This document shows, piece by piece, positions 9,448 to 18,921 of a DNA stretch of 20,000 nt. The stretch lies in the NCBI GenBank assembly GCA_018398765.1, contig JAHBMJ010000722.1:10001-30000 (forward strand), read 5' to 3'. Each line of letters begins with the position of its first letter. Position 1 is the stretch's first letter. The DNA comes from Chromera velia (lineage: Eukaryota; Sar; Chromeraceae). The notes under the pieces were generated by a model. It searched no databases. It was not told where the DNA came from and was given only the letters and a program-made list of their open reading frames with translations. Position numbers and translations under genes: made by a program.

Positions 9448-11789
9448 ATGTCTGCTAGTGCGAGCGAGTCGGGGCGGTTCTACGGAGAAGATTCTTTTGA
9501 TCCGAAGCTGATCATCACCCAGATTGTCTTCATTCAGGCATCCTTCACAAGCATCTTTGGCCTTGCGGCCCTTCTTGCCAATATTCTTCTGGGATCCGAG
9601 TTTGTAATCTGGCATTATTTCAGATACCAAGCCTACACATTCTTCTCATCTGAAGAATGGCCCACTTCCATTGCCTTTCTCCTGGCCTCACTCCTCACGT
9701 GAGTCGAGAACTCAACTGGACTTTCTCCGCAGTCATCGCTTTTCGTGTCGCAGTGAATGTCCCCAACGACCTTGGTGTGTACTGTTTGCATAACCACCTC
9801 GCCGCCGCCGTCTCCACTTCATCTCCGTATCCTCTGAACCTTTCCAGACCTTGCGAAAATAGATCTTGTCCGCCCCTTTCTCGGTGTACGCGTAGAAAGA
9901 GGGTATGCATTCCCTGCAGTGTCCCTAGCCGTTTCATCCATTCATCGCGGTCAGGAAAGGTAGCCAATGGATTCTCCGTGAGATTTGTTCTAGTATCGCA
10001 AAATGGCAGATTGAGAAAACGGTTTGATCACTATCTCGGCCCTCTCTTGCTGCCCTGAAGATTGTTTTTGTGCCTTTCTTGTCCGAAAGGTTCGCTGCAT
10101 CACTAAAAGAGCATGCTTTCTGCTTGTGGTCTCTGGTCTCCTTCCCTTTCTGCTTGTGTGTGGATCTTTGCAAGGCAGTGGCGTGGTGGTTGCGTTTGCT
10201 GTGGAGAGATCACGGAAGTGTGCGGATTTTGTGGCGACGTTTCTCATCCTCCACTCCCTCGTGTGCTTCATGAACAGCGGAGGCGTACCGGGATTCAGTC
10301 AGTCGCGCCGTTTGACTTGAAGGAAGTCTTGCTCTGTCTGTCTGTTGTTTGAATGAAGGTGTGGATTTGAATTCTTTCCCGCGACACGCGATGAACTCCG
10401 TCTTCCTCTAAATGTAGAAACAGGGCAACACATTCGTCTGTGATACACGGTCTCTGGGATTGTCAGTCGAGCAGCCCCCTCGCAGCCTGACTGGGGGGGG
10501 GGAGGTTCATAAGTGAGAGCGGGGCGTGGGTTAGTGAGTGAGTAAGCGATTGAGAGAATGATTGAGTGAGTAAGTTAGTCGGTGGGTGGGGGAGTGGTTG
10601 ATACAGTGAGTGAATAAGTGAGTGGCTGAATGAATGTGTGAGTGAATGAGCGAGTAAGCAAGTGAGAGCGTGAGTGAGTGAGTGAATGAATGAATGAATG
10701 ATTGAATGAATGGGCGAGTGGGTCAGTCAGTAGTGGTGGCGTAAGTGAATGAGTCAGCGAGTGGGTGGGGAAGGGAGGGCGAAAGTTAGTGAGTGGGTGA
10801 GGGAGGGAGGGCGAAAGTTAGTGAGTGAGTGAGCGAGTGGGTGAGGCAGTGAGTGAGTAAGTGAAAAAAGGAGTGAGTGAGAATAAGTGAGAGAGTGGGT
10901 GACAAAAGTGAATGAATGAATGGGTGAGTGGATAATTAAGGGAGTGAGAGACTAGGAGAGTGAGTGAGGGAGTGTATTCATCAGGCGGTGAGCGACTGAG
11001 CCAGTGGGTAAGTGAGCATGCGCACGCGTGTATCGGTGTGGTGGAGTCATGCAAAGAGTACTTGGCTGGGTTCATTGGAGGATAGATCGACGGGCCTATG
11101 CTGGCTCGGGTTGGGTTCTAGCTTGGGGTCGTTGTGTGTGGATGCTTGGGGGGGGGTTGCGGCTCGTAGTCAGAAGTCTTGTCGTAAGACAAGCGAAAAC
11201 CACGTTGGAAGGAGCCGAGACAGACAGAAGGAAAAACACAAAGCAAGCAGGAAAAGGAAAAGAGAACGAACGAAAGACACGGGAAAGAAGGAAGGAAGCA
11301 AGTGAAAAGAAAGACAACCGTAAATGAAAGAGAGAAAGATGAAAAGAACTGCAAGCAAGAAAAAAAGAGACAATTGTGTTTGATAGATAACCTTCCCGTC
11401 TGTCCGAACGCAAGCGGAATCTTCTTTCTCTCCACCTCTGCCTTTGTTTCCTTTTCAGTGAGTCTCTCTTCCTGCCCTCGTCCCTGTTTTTCGAAATCTC
11501 TCTGTTGCTGTGTCGTCGGAGCTTCTCCGTGCTAGGCACTCTGCGCGCATCACTTTATCTCTGTGGCCTTACGGGCTTGTTTGTCTGTGAAGATCTAGAT
11601 CATCGTCTGTCTTTCTGCCGTTTTGCAGATTCCTACTGGATTCTTCTTCTCGTCGCCTTCATCATCGCCACCGTCACGGCGGAGTGGCTTTGCGTCCGGA
11701 AGGAGTTGGAGGACATCGCCATCCCCCAGAGAGAAGGAAATGCGGTGGCCCCTTCACGGACTCAACCAACCATCGTAACTATCGTGTAA
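9448..11789 (+). CDS. SYS1: SYS1 homologue, Golgi membrane protein (3 exons)
   Basis: Exons 9448-9698, 10179-10297 and 11629-11789 give 176 residues (human SYS1 has about 156). SYS1 is a four-pass Golgi membrane protein that recruits the small GTPase ARFRP1 (yeast Arl3), which then brings ARL1 and GRIP golgins for vesicle tethering. Matching family features: FDPKLIITQIVFIQ near residues 17-30 (human WDPLLILSQIVLMQ), ERSRKCADF near 93-101 (human RRGKQCLDF), and AEWLCVRKELEDI near 141-153 (human GEYLCMRTELKEI). Hydrophobic segments lie near 21-49, 72-92, 99-118 and 125-145. The start is the ATG at 9448; the frame is open a few codons further up without another ATG. Both introns are GT-AG in phases that join the family-conserved blocks without a gap. 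The last 20 residues extend past the usual C-terminus. Confidence 0.94.
9699..10178 (+). other. SYS1 intron 1
   Basis: The donor is GTGAGT after CTCAC and the acceptor is AAGGCAG before TGGCGTGG. It is phase 2: AC plus T makes Thr84. Joining here restores the conserved order of transmembrane 2 (SLLT-GVVVAF). A second acceptor-like CCGCAG occurs only 30 bases in, but using it would add a non-family segment. The tandem duplication breakpoint lies inside this intron at 9736. Confidence 0.85.
10511..11015. repeat. Degenerate (GTGA)n microsatellite in SYS1 intron 2
   Basis: About 500 bases built from GTGA/GAGT/GAAT tetramers with interruptions such as a doubled GGAGGGCGAAAGTTAGTGAG near 10775 and 10806. 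The strand carrying the gene is G-rich and A-rich. At least 15 exact GTGAGT words and several GTAAGT occur, each identical to a strong splice-donor core. Confidence 0.9.
11200..11370. repeat. Purine-rich tract in SYS1 intron 2
   Basis: The + strand is almost entirely A and G with scattered C (AGACAGACAG, AAGGAAGGAAG, GAAAGAGAG). It gives long but meaningless minus-strand frames of Ser, Phe and Leu. It is a low-complexity tract, not a coding region. Confidence 0.75.
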
Positions 11790-12259
11790 GAGACGCAGGG
11801 AAACCGATCGGTCTACTCGAACAGAAAAAAAGGTTGAGAAAAGCTGAGAAGCGTCGTGACTCGAAGAGTTGGAGCCCCCCTCCGCCCCACAAAACGCATA
11901 AGGCAAAGGAGAAAGAGAAGGGCCTAGAAAATTTGGAGAGCATAGATACAAGACTCGCAGCAAGAAGCGTCTTTCAAAGAACTCCCTGACAAAGGATTAA
12001 AAAACAATAATAATTAAAAATAAAAAAACTTGCCCAGTGTGGCTCTATATCAGTTAGATTTGGCTAAAGATTTGGACTAGAGTGGACAGAAAACTAAGGC
12101 TGAGAAAAGGATCTATAACATTTCAAAATTTTAAATTTTATAGCGGATTTTGTCAGATTTTGGCAAGGATTTTATATATAGCGGAGTTTGCCATTTAATT
12201 TAGGTTTTTAGCTATAGGATTGCGTATGGTTCAAGTTAGAGTTGTCAAATACCGCATAC
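11790..12259. other. SYS1 3' flank
   Basis: DNA between the SYS1 stop codon and the tandem array. The first 200 bases are mixed composition and may be 3' UTR. An A-rich stretch with several AATAAT and AAATAAA words (11996-12030) could hold the poly(A) signal. The rest is AT-rich with a small repeated phrase, TTTATAGCGGA / TATATAGCGGA, near 12137 and 12174. No gene is seen. Confidence 0.45.
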
Positions 12260-13955
12260 AGTGAGTTGGTGTGAAAGCAGGGCATGGTTGCGTCGTAGTA
12301 TGTTATATAATTGACGATGTCGCACGCAGTGAGAGTCGAGTGGCTCACCCACGTCATGCCGCTGGCCGCGAGTGGCCACAACGCTGGCGGTACACATGGC
12401 TGAGCAATTGATTGATCTGCATGCAGTTGTGTTTAAAGTAGGCACGATCGTCTCCATGAAAAACGGCGCAATCCTCTTTGAGTTGCATAGCTAGAAGAGA
12501 AATAGACAAAAAGCACCATAATGTGAATGCGTAGGCAGACTATGGGTGGATCAAAGAGTTTGTTAGGCATGTAGTAATGTAGAGAAAGCTAATCGATAGA
12601 GTTTGACGGCTTAAAAGCTCCTAAATCGTTTCTTGAAATGTTTACTGACGCCCTCATTGATTGGGATGATGATGTAGCGCTGAAAACCTTCTTCCAAGGT
12701 TAAAAGCCTTGGTGGGAGCTGACAGACAAGGCAGCCAGCATGACGCGCAAGCAGTTATTTCGCTGTTAGTTCTCTTCGGCCTCCAACCTATCGTCCTGAG
12801 TCTCTTTGTTCTGCTTGTTAACTCAGAGATGGCGTCTCTTCTTCCTAAAGATTCTGGGCTTCATGGAACTGGTGACACAATGCCTCTTCCGGTAGCACTG
12901 CGGAGCTGGAGATGACTGCTTGGATGAAAGGAAAGGTAACCGTTATGAGGAGGAGACTGGATCCTTTAAATGGAGAGCAAGCTGATAAAAAGCTGCTGGT
13001 GAGAGTGACACTGTGTGTGCCGATTTATACGTGGTGAGCGGTGGCAAGGCTCGTATGGGCAGACTTCATCGCGAGCAGAAGAAGAAGGCAAGCTGCTTAG
13101 GGGGGGGCATGTGCAGTTTAAGCAGGTGGAAGCTGCGTTACACGACGGTGCTCCTTTGTGAAGCAGACGGTATGAAATGCTGAGACGTGTAGAGAGAAGA
13201 AAGTTTTAACTTGAGGCAGACAAGAGCAAGACGTCTGCAGAGACGGATGGAGACGGATGACTGCAGTCCATACGATTCCGTGTACAAAGTCCTTCCTGTG
13301 TTGTCCCTGTTTGTCCTTGTATAACTGAATGGTGTGTTACGCATTGGAAGAGAGTGTGGGGGATGGGGGAGTGATGGAAGAGAAAAGAAGACAAAGCAAA
13401 TGAAGGGGAAGGCTTTTTGTTTGAAGTCGCAGGCAGACAGAAAGTTGGAGGAAAGAAAGAAAATAACAGGGTCTCTAAAAAAGAGGAGGGCACAGCGCAA
13501 AACTGTCGGAGAGAGAGAAGAGAAAAGGAAAAGAATATAGCCCAGTGAAGGGTGCAGACTGAAATGAAAAGCTGTTTGGATCGCACTTGAAAGGGGGTTG
13601 TGGTTGAAGCAGGAGAAGCCTTAGGTTGTGATTGCAAGTAAGAAAAGGGCTTGGGGTTGCAAGTAAAAAAAAAGGCTTAAGTTGGGATCGCAAGTGAAGA
13701 AGGGCTTGCATAGGGTTGCAAGTAAAGAAAGAGTGATTTTAAATGTTGGGGCTTGAAGTTGCGAGGCTCGATGTGATTGTGGGTGCAGGGGCTCATAGTT
13801 GTAGAGCAGGCAGAATCTTGTATGATTGTAAGCAGTCTAGCTAGCTGGCTTATGGTTACAAAGAAAGAAAAGAAAGAAAACAGTTCAGTCTGACTGACTT
13901 TGTTGAATCCGTCTTCACTTTGACAGCTAGAGTCTTTGTTTCGACGAAAGGGGGG
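12260..13955. repeat. 1.69-kb tandem repeat, unit 1
   Basis: First unit of a tandem array, beginning AGTGAGTTGGTG and repeating at 13956 (period about 1696). It holds no convincing gene. Its longest frames are low-complexity antisense frames that are not kept between units. A conserved-looking GC-rich part (12340-12400) and a purine-rich part (13330-13540) are present. The last hundred bases contain a short internal minisatellite. Confidence 0.9.
13620..13735. repeat. Internal minisatellite of unit 1
   Basis: Three to four copies of a phrase of about 30 bases: (G/A)TTGCAAGTAA(G/A)AAA..GGCTT. The same stretch recurs in unit 2 at about 15310-15425. Confidence 0.7.
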
Positions 13956-15645
13956 AGTGAGTTGGTGTAAAAGCAGGGCATGGTTGCGTCGTAGTATGTT
14001 AATTGACGATGTCGCACGCAGTGAGAGTCAAGCGGCTCACCCACGTCATGCCGCTGGCCGCGAGTGGCTACAATGCCGGTGGTGCGCATGGCTAGGCAAT
14101 TGATTGATCTGCATGCAGTCGTACTTAAAGTAGGCACGATTATCTTTATGAGAAACGGCGCGATCCTCTTTGGGTTGCATAGCTAGAAGAGAAATAGACA
14201 AAAAGCACCACAATGTGAATGCGTAGGCAGACTATGTGTGGATCCAAGAGTTTGCTAGGCATGTAGTGATGTAGGGAAAGCTGATCGATAGAGTTTGACG
14301 GCTCAAAAGCTCCTAGATCATTTTTTGAAACGTTTATTGACGCCCTCGTTGATCGGGATGACGATGTAGCGTTGAAAACCTTCTTCCAGGGTTAAGAGCC
14401 TTGGTGGGAGCTGACAGACAAGGCAGCCAGCATGACGCGCAAGCAGTTATTTCACTGTCAGTTCTCTTCTGCCTCCAACCTGTCGTCCTGAGTCTCTTTG
14501 TTCTGCTTGTTAACTCGGAGACGGCATCTCTTCTTCCTGAAGATTCTGGGCTTCATGGAACTGGTGACACAATGCCTCTTCTGGTAGCACTGCCGTGCTG
14601 GAGATGACTGCTTGGATAAAAGGAAAGGTAACCGTTGTAAGGAGGAGACTGGGTCCTTTAAATGGAGAGCAAGCTGATAAAAAGCTGCTGATGAGAGTGT
14701 GTGTGCCGATTTATGCGTGGCGAGCGGTGGCAAGGCTCGTATGGGCAGACTTCATTGCGAGCAGAAGAAGAAGGTAAGCTGCTAAGGGGGGGGCATGTAC
14801 AGTTTAAGCAGGTGGAAGCTGCGTTACACAACGGTGCTCCTTTGTGAAGCAGACGGTATGAAATGCTGAGATGTGCAGAGAGAAGAAAGTTTTGACTTGA
14901 GGCAGATGAGAGCAAGACGTCTGCAGAGACGAATAGAGACGGATGACTGCAGTCCATACGATTCCGTGTACAAAGTCCTTCCTGTGTTGTCCCTGTTTGT
15001 CCTTGTATGACTGAATGGTGTGTTACATACTGTAAGAGAGTGCGGGGGACAGGGGGGTGATGGAAGAGAAAAGAAGACAAAGCAAATGAAGGGGAAAGCT
15101 TTTTGTTTGAAGTCGCAGGCAGACAGAAAGTTAGAAGAAAGAAAGAAGATAACAGGGTCTCTAAGAGAGAGGAGGGCACAGTGCAAAACTGTTGGAGAGA
15201 GAGAAGAGAAACGAAAAAGAGTATGGCCCAGTAAAGAGTGCAGACTGAAATGAAAAGCTGTTTGGATCGCACTCGAAAGGGGGTTGTGGTTGAAGCAGGA
15301 GAAGCCTTATAGGTTGTGATCGCAAGTAAAAAAAGGGCTTGGGATTGCAAATAAAGAAAAAGGCTTAAGTTGTGATCGCAAGTGAAGAAGGGCTTACATA
15401 GAGTTGCAAGTAAAGAAAGAGTGATTTTAAGTGTTTAACTTAGTGCTTGAAGTTGCAAGGCTCGATGTGATTATGGGTGCAGGGGCTCATAGTTGCAGAA
15501 CAGGCAGAATTTTGTGTGATTGCAAGCAGTCTAGCTAGCAGGCTTATGGTTGCAAAGACAGAAAAGAAAGACAACAGTTCAGTCTGACTAACTTTGTTGA
15601 ATTCGTCTTCACTTTGACAGAGTCTTTGTTTCAACGAAAGGGAGG
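13956..15645. repeat. 1.69-kb tandem repeat, unit 2
   Basis: Second unit, about 1690 bases, aligned to unit 1 along its whole length with several percent difference and small indels. A 230-codon minus-strand frame (15350-14658) exists here but is only 143 and 120 codons in separate frames in unit 1, so coding is doubtful. Confidence 0.9.
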
Positions 15646-16008
15646 AGTGAGTTGGTGTGAAAGCAGGGCATGGTTGCGTTGTAGTATGTTAATTGACGAT
15701 GTCGCACGCAGTGAGAGTTGAGCGGCTCACCCACGTTATGCCGCTGGCCGCGAGTGGCCACAACGCCGGCGGTACGCATGGCTGGGCAATTGATTGATCT
15801 GCATGCAGTTGTGTTTAAAGTAGGCACGATCGTCTCCATGAAAAACGGCGCAATCCTCTTTGAGTTGCATAGCTAGAAGAGAAACAGACAAAAAGCACTA
15901 CAATGTGAATGCGTAGGCAGACTATGGGTGGATCAAAGAGTTTGTTAGGCATGTGGTGATGTAGAGAAAGCTAATCGATAGAGTTCGATGGCTCAAAAGC
16001 TCCTAGAT
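15646..16008. repeat. 1.69-kb tandem repeat, unit 3 (partial)
   Basis: The first 363 bases of a third unit, ending at CTCCTAGAT exactly where a small inverted-repeat element begins. It shares many more diagnostic bases with unit 1 than with adjoining unit 2, for example CGATCGTCTCCATGAAAAAC and GGGTGGATCAAAG. Confidence 0.88.
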
Positions 16009-16119
16009 TGTTTAAATACTTATCTCATACCGGTTATAACCAGTCGTTTTTGACCCCTAAATTGAATTTTGAGTAATGGTATTCGGTATTTAAACTTATC
16101 GCTTCAAGTATTTAAGCAA
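16008..16119. repeat. 112-bp inverted-repeat element (MITE-like)
   Basis: It starts TTGTTTAAATACTT and ends AAGTATTTAAGCAA, 14-bp ends matching at 13 positions when inverted. A second inner palindrome, ACCGGTTATAACCAGT, sits at about 16028-16045. No target duplication can be confirmed because the left side is the truncated end of the tandem array. Confidence 0.5.
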
Positions 16120-16414
16120 CCATGTATAAAAAAATATGGAATGATTAGCATAGATTAGCATTAAAAACTTTAAAAAACTTTGTGGGTCAACAACTCGCGG
16201 CGTGTGTCTCTGATACTCTCCATATTCCGGTGATTAGGCCATGAGACACCAATAATCTAGGCACAGAGAAGGAAGAAAATGTATAGAGATGCAGACATAA
16301 CTCTGGAACGAGAGCAAGTGAGAGAGTGAGACTAGGGCTGCAAAGCCGTCCATTTTATATCTCTTTAACCCTTTCACTTGCTCTGGTCTTAAACTTTTCC
16401 CTGCAAAACGCGCC
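16120..16414. other. Unassigned stretch with an 11-bp inverted pair
   Basis: No gene seen. AGAGCAAGTGA (16311-16321) and its exact inverse TCACTTGCTCT (16374-16384) could form a hairpin with a 52-base loop. Confidence 0.5.
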
Positions 16415-16582
16415 TGATTGACTGACTGGGTGACTGACTGACTGACTGACTGACTGACTGGCTGAGTGAATGGCTGACTGACTGCCTGCCTGTTTGGCTG
16501 GCTGAGTGGCTCGCCAACTGGCTGAGTGGCTGACTGACCGACTGGCTAAGTGGCTAACTGACTGGGTGACTGACTGGCTGAT
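16415..16582. repeat. Degenerate (CTGA)n microsatellite
   Basis: About 168 bases of TGACTGAC and TGGCTGAG tetramers, purest at 16432-16460. Confidence 0.9.
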
Positions 16583-16739
16583 ATCTTAAACCTCCCACCA
16601 GGCACCTGCAGGCAGAAGGTAAAAATTAATGTGCAGAGATGCTGATGTCACTCTCGATCCAGAGGGACTGGGCCATTTATTTTGGGCTTGTTCATTCTTG
16701 TCCTTACACAATTTGCTAGGAGTAATGCTAGCAATGGCA

Positions 16740-16925
16740 GCCAGCTAGGAGTAATGCAGGCAGGGAGGCACAGAGGAAGGGAGGAAGGGAGGAAGGGAGG
16801 ATGGCAGGCAAGCAAGCAAGCAAGTCTAACTCAGCAAGCAAACAAAAAGATAAGTAAACATACACACGCAGAGCAGATACATAGACAGACAGATTGACCG
16901 ACTGATAGACAGTGAGGTGGGCAGG
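16740..16925. repeat. Mixed simple repeats (GGAA, CAAG, GACA)
   Basis: Successive short runs of GGAGGGAA, GCAAGCAAG and AGACAGACAG. The 71-codon frame through this part is a product of the repeats. Confidence 0.8.
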
Positions 16926-17206
16926 CACACGGAGGCAGATTTAGCCCTCTCAGCATCTTTCTGGCTTTACCTCTTAATCCATGCATACGCATGGTCGAGA
17001 ACAGCACAAAGTGGGGATCATCTTTGAGGCCAAAGACTCTTAGTTTTCAACATGAGGGAAGTTTCACGGTCTAGAATTTTAGTTAAAGCTGCACGCACGA
17101 GGTAAAGAAGGTCTATTTACGAAAATATGTATGTACAACCTAAAACATGTATAAGCATCAAAGATAGTGACCGATCTACGTACTCACCGTTTATCAAAAA
17201 CTCTTC
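16926..17206. other. Unassigned stretch
   Basis: Nothing recognisable between the simple repeats and the 1074-bp transposon: no long frame, no tRNA, no terminal repeat. Confidence 0.5.
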
Positions 17207-17214
17207 GTCACTAC

Positions 17215-18288
17215 CTAGGGTCTGACACTTTGTGAGGGTACCCTAGGTTTAAAGTTAGGTTTTTCAATAAAAACTTAATTTTTTGATGTTTTAAAAGAGA
17301 TTTTTGGAGCTTAATTTGCTAAAAAAGCTTAAAAAACGCTAAAATAGGGTCGAGTGGCTAAGATCAGGGTAGGTTAGGGTAGGTTTAGATCAATTTAAAA
17401 CCTATTCGCTACGTCAAGTTTAGAATTGGTTTGGAAACTATGGTTGTACCAGACTCAAACCTTCCAAACCTCTTCAAACCTGTCTAAACCTAGTTAAACT
17501 TCTGAAATCTGTATGTGAATGATCTGTTAAAAACACATTTTATACGTTTTTGCTGGTAGGACCACGTCTGTGACACTCTGCGCATCAGCGTTTCAGGAAG
17601 GGGATACAGCCTTGCTCACATCAGCATTCATAACAGCCGCTGCATTCTCCTTGTCCTGCCCTCCCCCCCTTTTTCCCTCTCTTCTTTCCCGGCACGATCT
17701 TTGTTTGCTTAATCGCCTCTCCGTGGAAACCACACACATGATTGAGGAATTTGGAAACCGACTGCACTAAACATTGATAACGGCTTACGAATTGAAGATA
17801 GAGAATTGAAGCAAGTTGACTAGCTGTTTAAAAAGGAAATTGCACCTCTGGAGAAGTCTGTTGAAATGTGAAAGAATGAAGGTAGCTTTTGTGTTCTTAA
17901 CTTTATTCTACATTCGTTAAATAATTGGTTTGTCTGATATTTCCTAGTAAAATACCAGCTTATGTTTGCTTTACATCTTCTCTGTGTTCATGCAAAAGCC
18001 ATTTGGAACCAGGTTTAGACAGGTTTAGACAGGTTTGGTCAGGTTGCGGGATTAGGTTTGCAAACCGACGCCATGAGCGTTTGCGAACCTCAGAGGGCGA
18101 ATTGACTTTCCTATATATAAAAGGTCATGAGATTTAATTTAAAAAGTTGTGTTATCATAGGAATAAGGTCAGTTCATCCTAAAAGCCTTAAAAAACCACT
18201 TTTTAGAGTTATAGCTAATCAGAGTGACACATACTCCTAGGCTTTGTAATTAGATTATATTTATTTTTTTTTAGGTGTTATACCCTAG
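17215..18288. mobile_element. 1074-bp non-autonomous TIR transposon
   Basis: Left end CTAGGGTCTGACACTT and right end, inverted, CTAGGGTATAACACCT match at 13 of 16 positions. Both flanks read GTCACTAC (17207-17214 and 18289-18296), an 8-bp target duplication. Subterminal opposed arrays of a 10-bp word occur: AAACCT every 9-10 bases at about 17457-17502, and AGGTTTAGAC tandem copies at 18013-18045. Both ends are AT-rich while the core (17560-17770) is more mixed. There is no transposase frame. The CTAGGG start is shared with the 979-bp element, so the two may use related enzymes. hAT-like is the best guess from the 8-bp duplication. Confidence 0.78.
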
Positions 18289-18296
18289 GTCACTAC

Positions 18297-18921
18297 TCAC
18301 AACTTTCCTTTTCCTCGTCCCCTTTCTTTCTGTTTGCCGGTTTCAAATTGCGCATTCAAGCGTGTTTGCCGTGGAGTCAATTCAACGTTGGTATGGCGAC
18401 TCTCAACTTCCACGCTAGCTTCCACGCGTCGGGATCTATGGATGAACGCTCTGCACAGGTGCTAGCGAAGCAAGCCGGAAGACAATAACAGCCTAGACGA
18501 CAGCGGGAGCAGAATTGATGTTCAATCTGATGTTGAGCTTAATTGTCTAGGTTGGTTTTCCCTACACCTTAAAGATGTATATATGTCGATGTATGTGTAG
18601 TAATGAAGGTCAGTCACGTACATGCACGCATGCAACGAATCTTCCCCTGTGTACATCATGAAGGGTCCCATGACGTGGCGGTGGTGGCGGCGGGTTTGGT
18701 GGTGGAAGGTTGGGATATGTACGGTACCCTTCTCCGTAGAGGGGCACGATGTCAGGGGCACGATGTATTGGGGGGGGGGACTTCGGAGAACAAAACCTCC
18801 CCGCCGCCCGTGGGTCTCCTGAAGGGGGGGGGTCTCCGAGATTTCATGCTTCCTGCCGCCCGCCAACCCTCTTAGAGGGGTCGCTTATAGATGCCAGGGG
18901 TGATAGCTCTGGTTTGATAAA
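18297..18921. other. Unassigned region with possible first exon
   Basis: A 31-codon frame starts at ATG 18393 (MATLNFHAS...) and stops at 18488; within it CACAG/GTGCTA could be a splice donor (after 18458), so it may be a first exon, but nothing identifies the product. Further right are a doubled GGGGCACGATGT (18740-18765) and two long G runs (18770-18778, 18824-18831). The long frames on both strands here are shadows of this biased composition. Confidence 0.3.

Larger units (their letters stand above)
6237..9736. repeat. Tandem segmental duplication, right copy
   Basis: Right copy of the same block. The junction at 6235/6236 joins intron 1 sequence (ending GCAGTCAT) to gag sequence (starting GTCCTCGGG) with one filler base and no evident homology, which points to end joining instead of recombination between repeats. 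Differences from the left copy are a few percent by eye and mostly transitions. This copy continues directly into the rest of SYS1. Confidence 0.9.
10298..11628 (+). other. SYS1 intron 2
   Basis: The donor is GTCAGT after GGATTCA; the acceptor is TTTTGCAG preceded by a pyrimidine tract. It is phase 1: A plus AT makes Asn124, joining VPGF to SYWILL as in the family's FPSALTWWL region. Of its 1331 bases about 500 are a GTGA-type repeat and about 170 are a purine-rich tract. No gene is seen inside. Confidence 0.85.

Noticed and set aside
9732-9990. Early acceptor CCGCAG at 9731 as the end of a 33-base intron 1
   Set aside because: Would insert a segment not found in SYS1 between transmembrane 2 halves, while the acceptor at 10178 joins conserved blocks directly.
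10511-11015. Regular short repeats as a CRISPR-like array
   Set aside because: Tetranucleotide microsatellite without spacers, inside a eukaryotic intron.
12709-14607. A 68-codon + frame present at equal length in repeat units 1 and 2
   Set aside because: Roughly ten residue changes in 68, with no sign of codon-level conservation and no ATG at its 5' end. It shares length because the repeat does.
14658-15350. A 230-codon minus-strand frame in repeat unit 2
   Set aside because: Rich in Ser, Leu, Phe and Thr from antisense purine tracts, and not kept as one frame in unit 1. No family resemblance.
17368-17395. Telomere-like GGGTAGGTTAGGGTAGGTTT
   Set aside because: Only a short irregular run inside the 1074-bp transposon; no tandem TTAGGG array.
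18393-18488. A 31-codon frame starting MATLNFHAS
   Set aside because: Too short to call a gene. Recorded only as a possible first exon.
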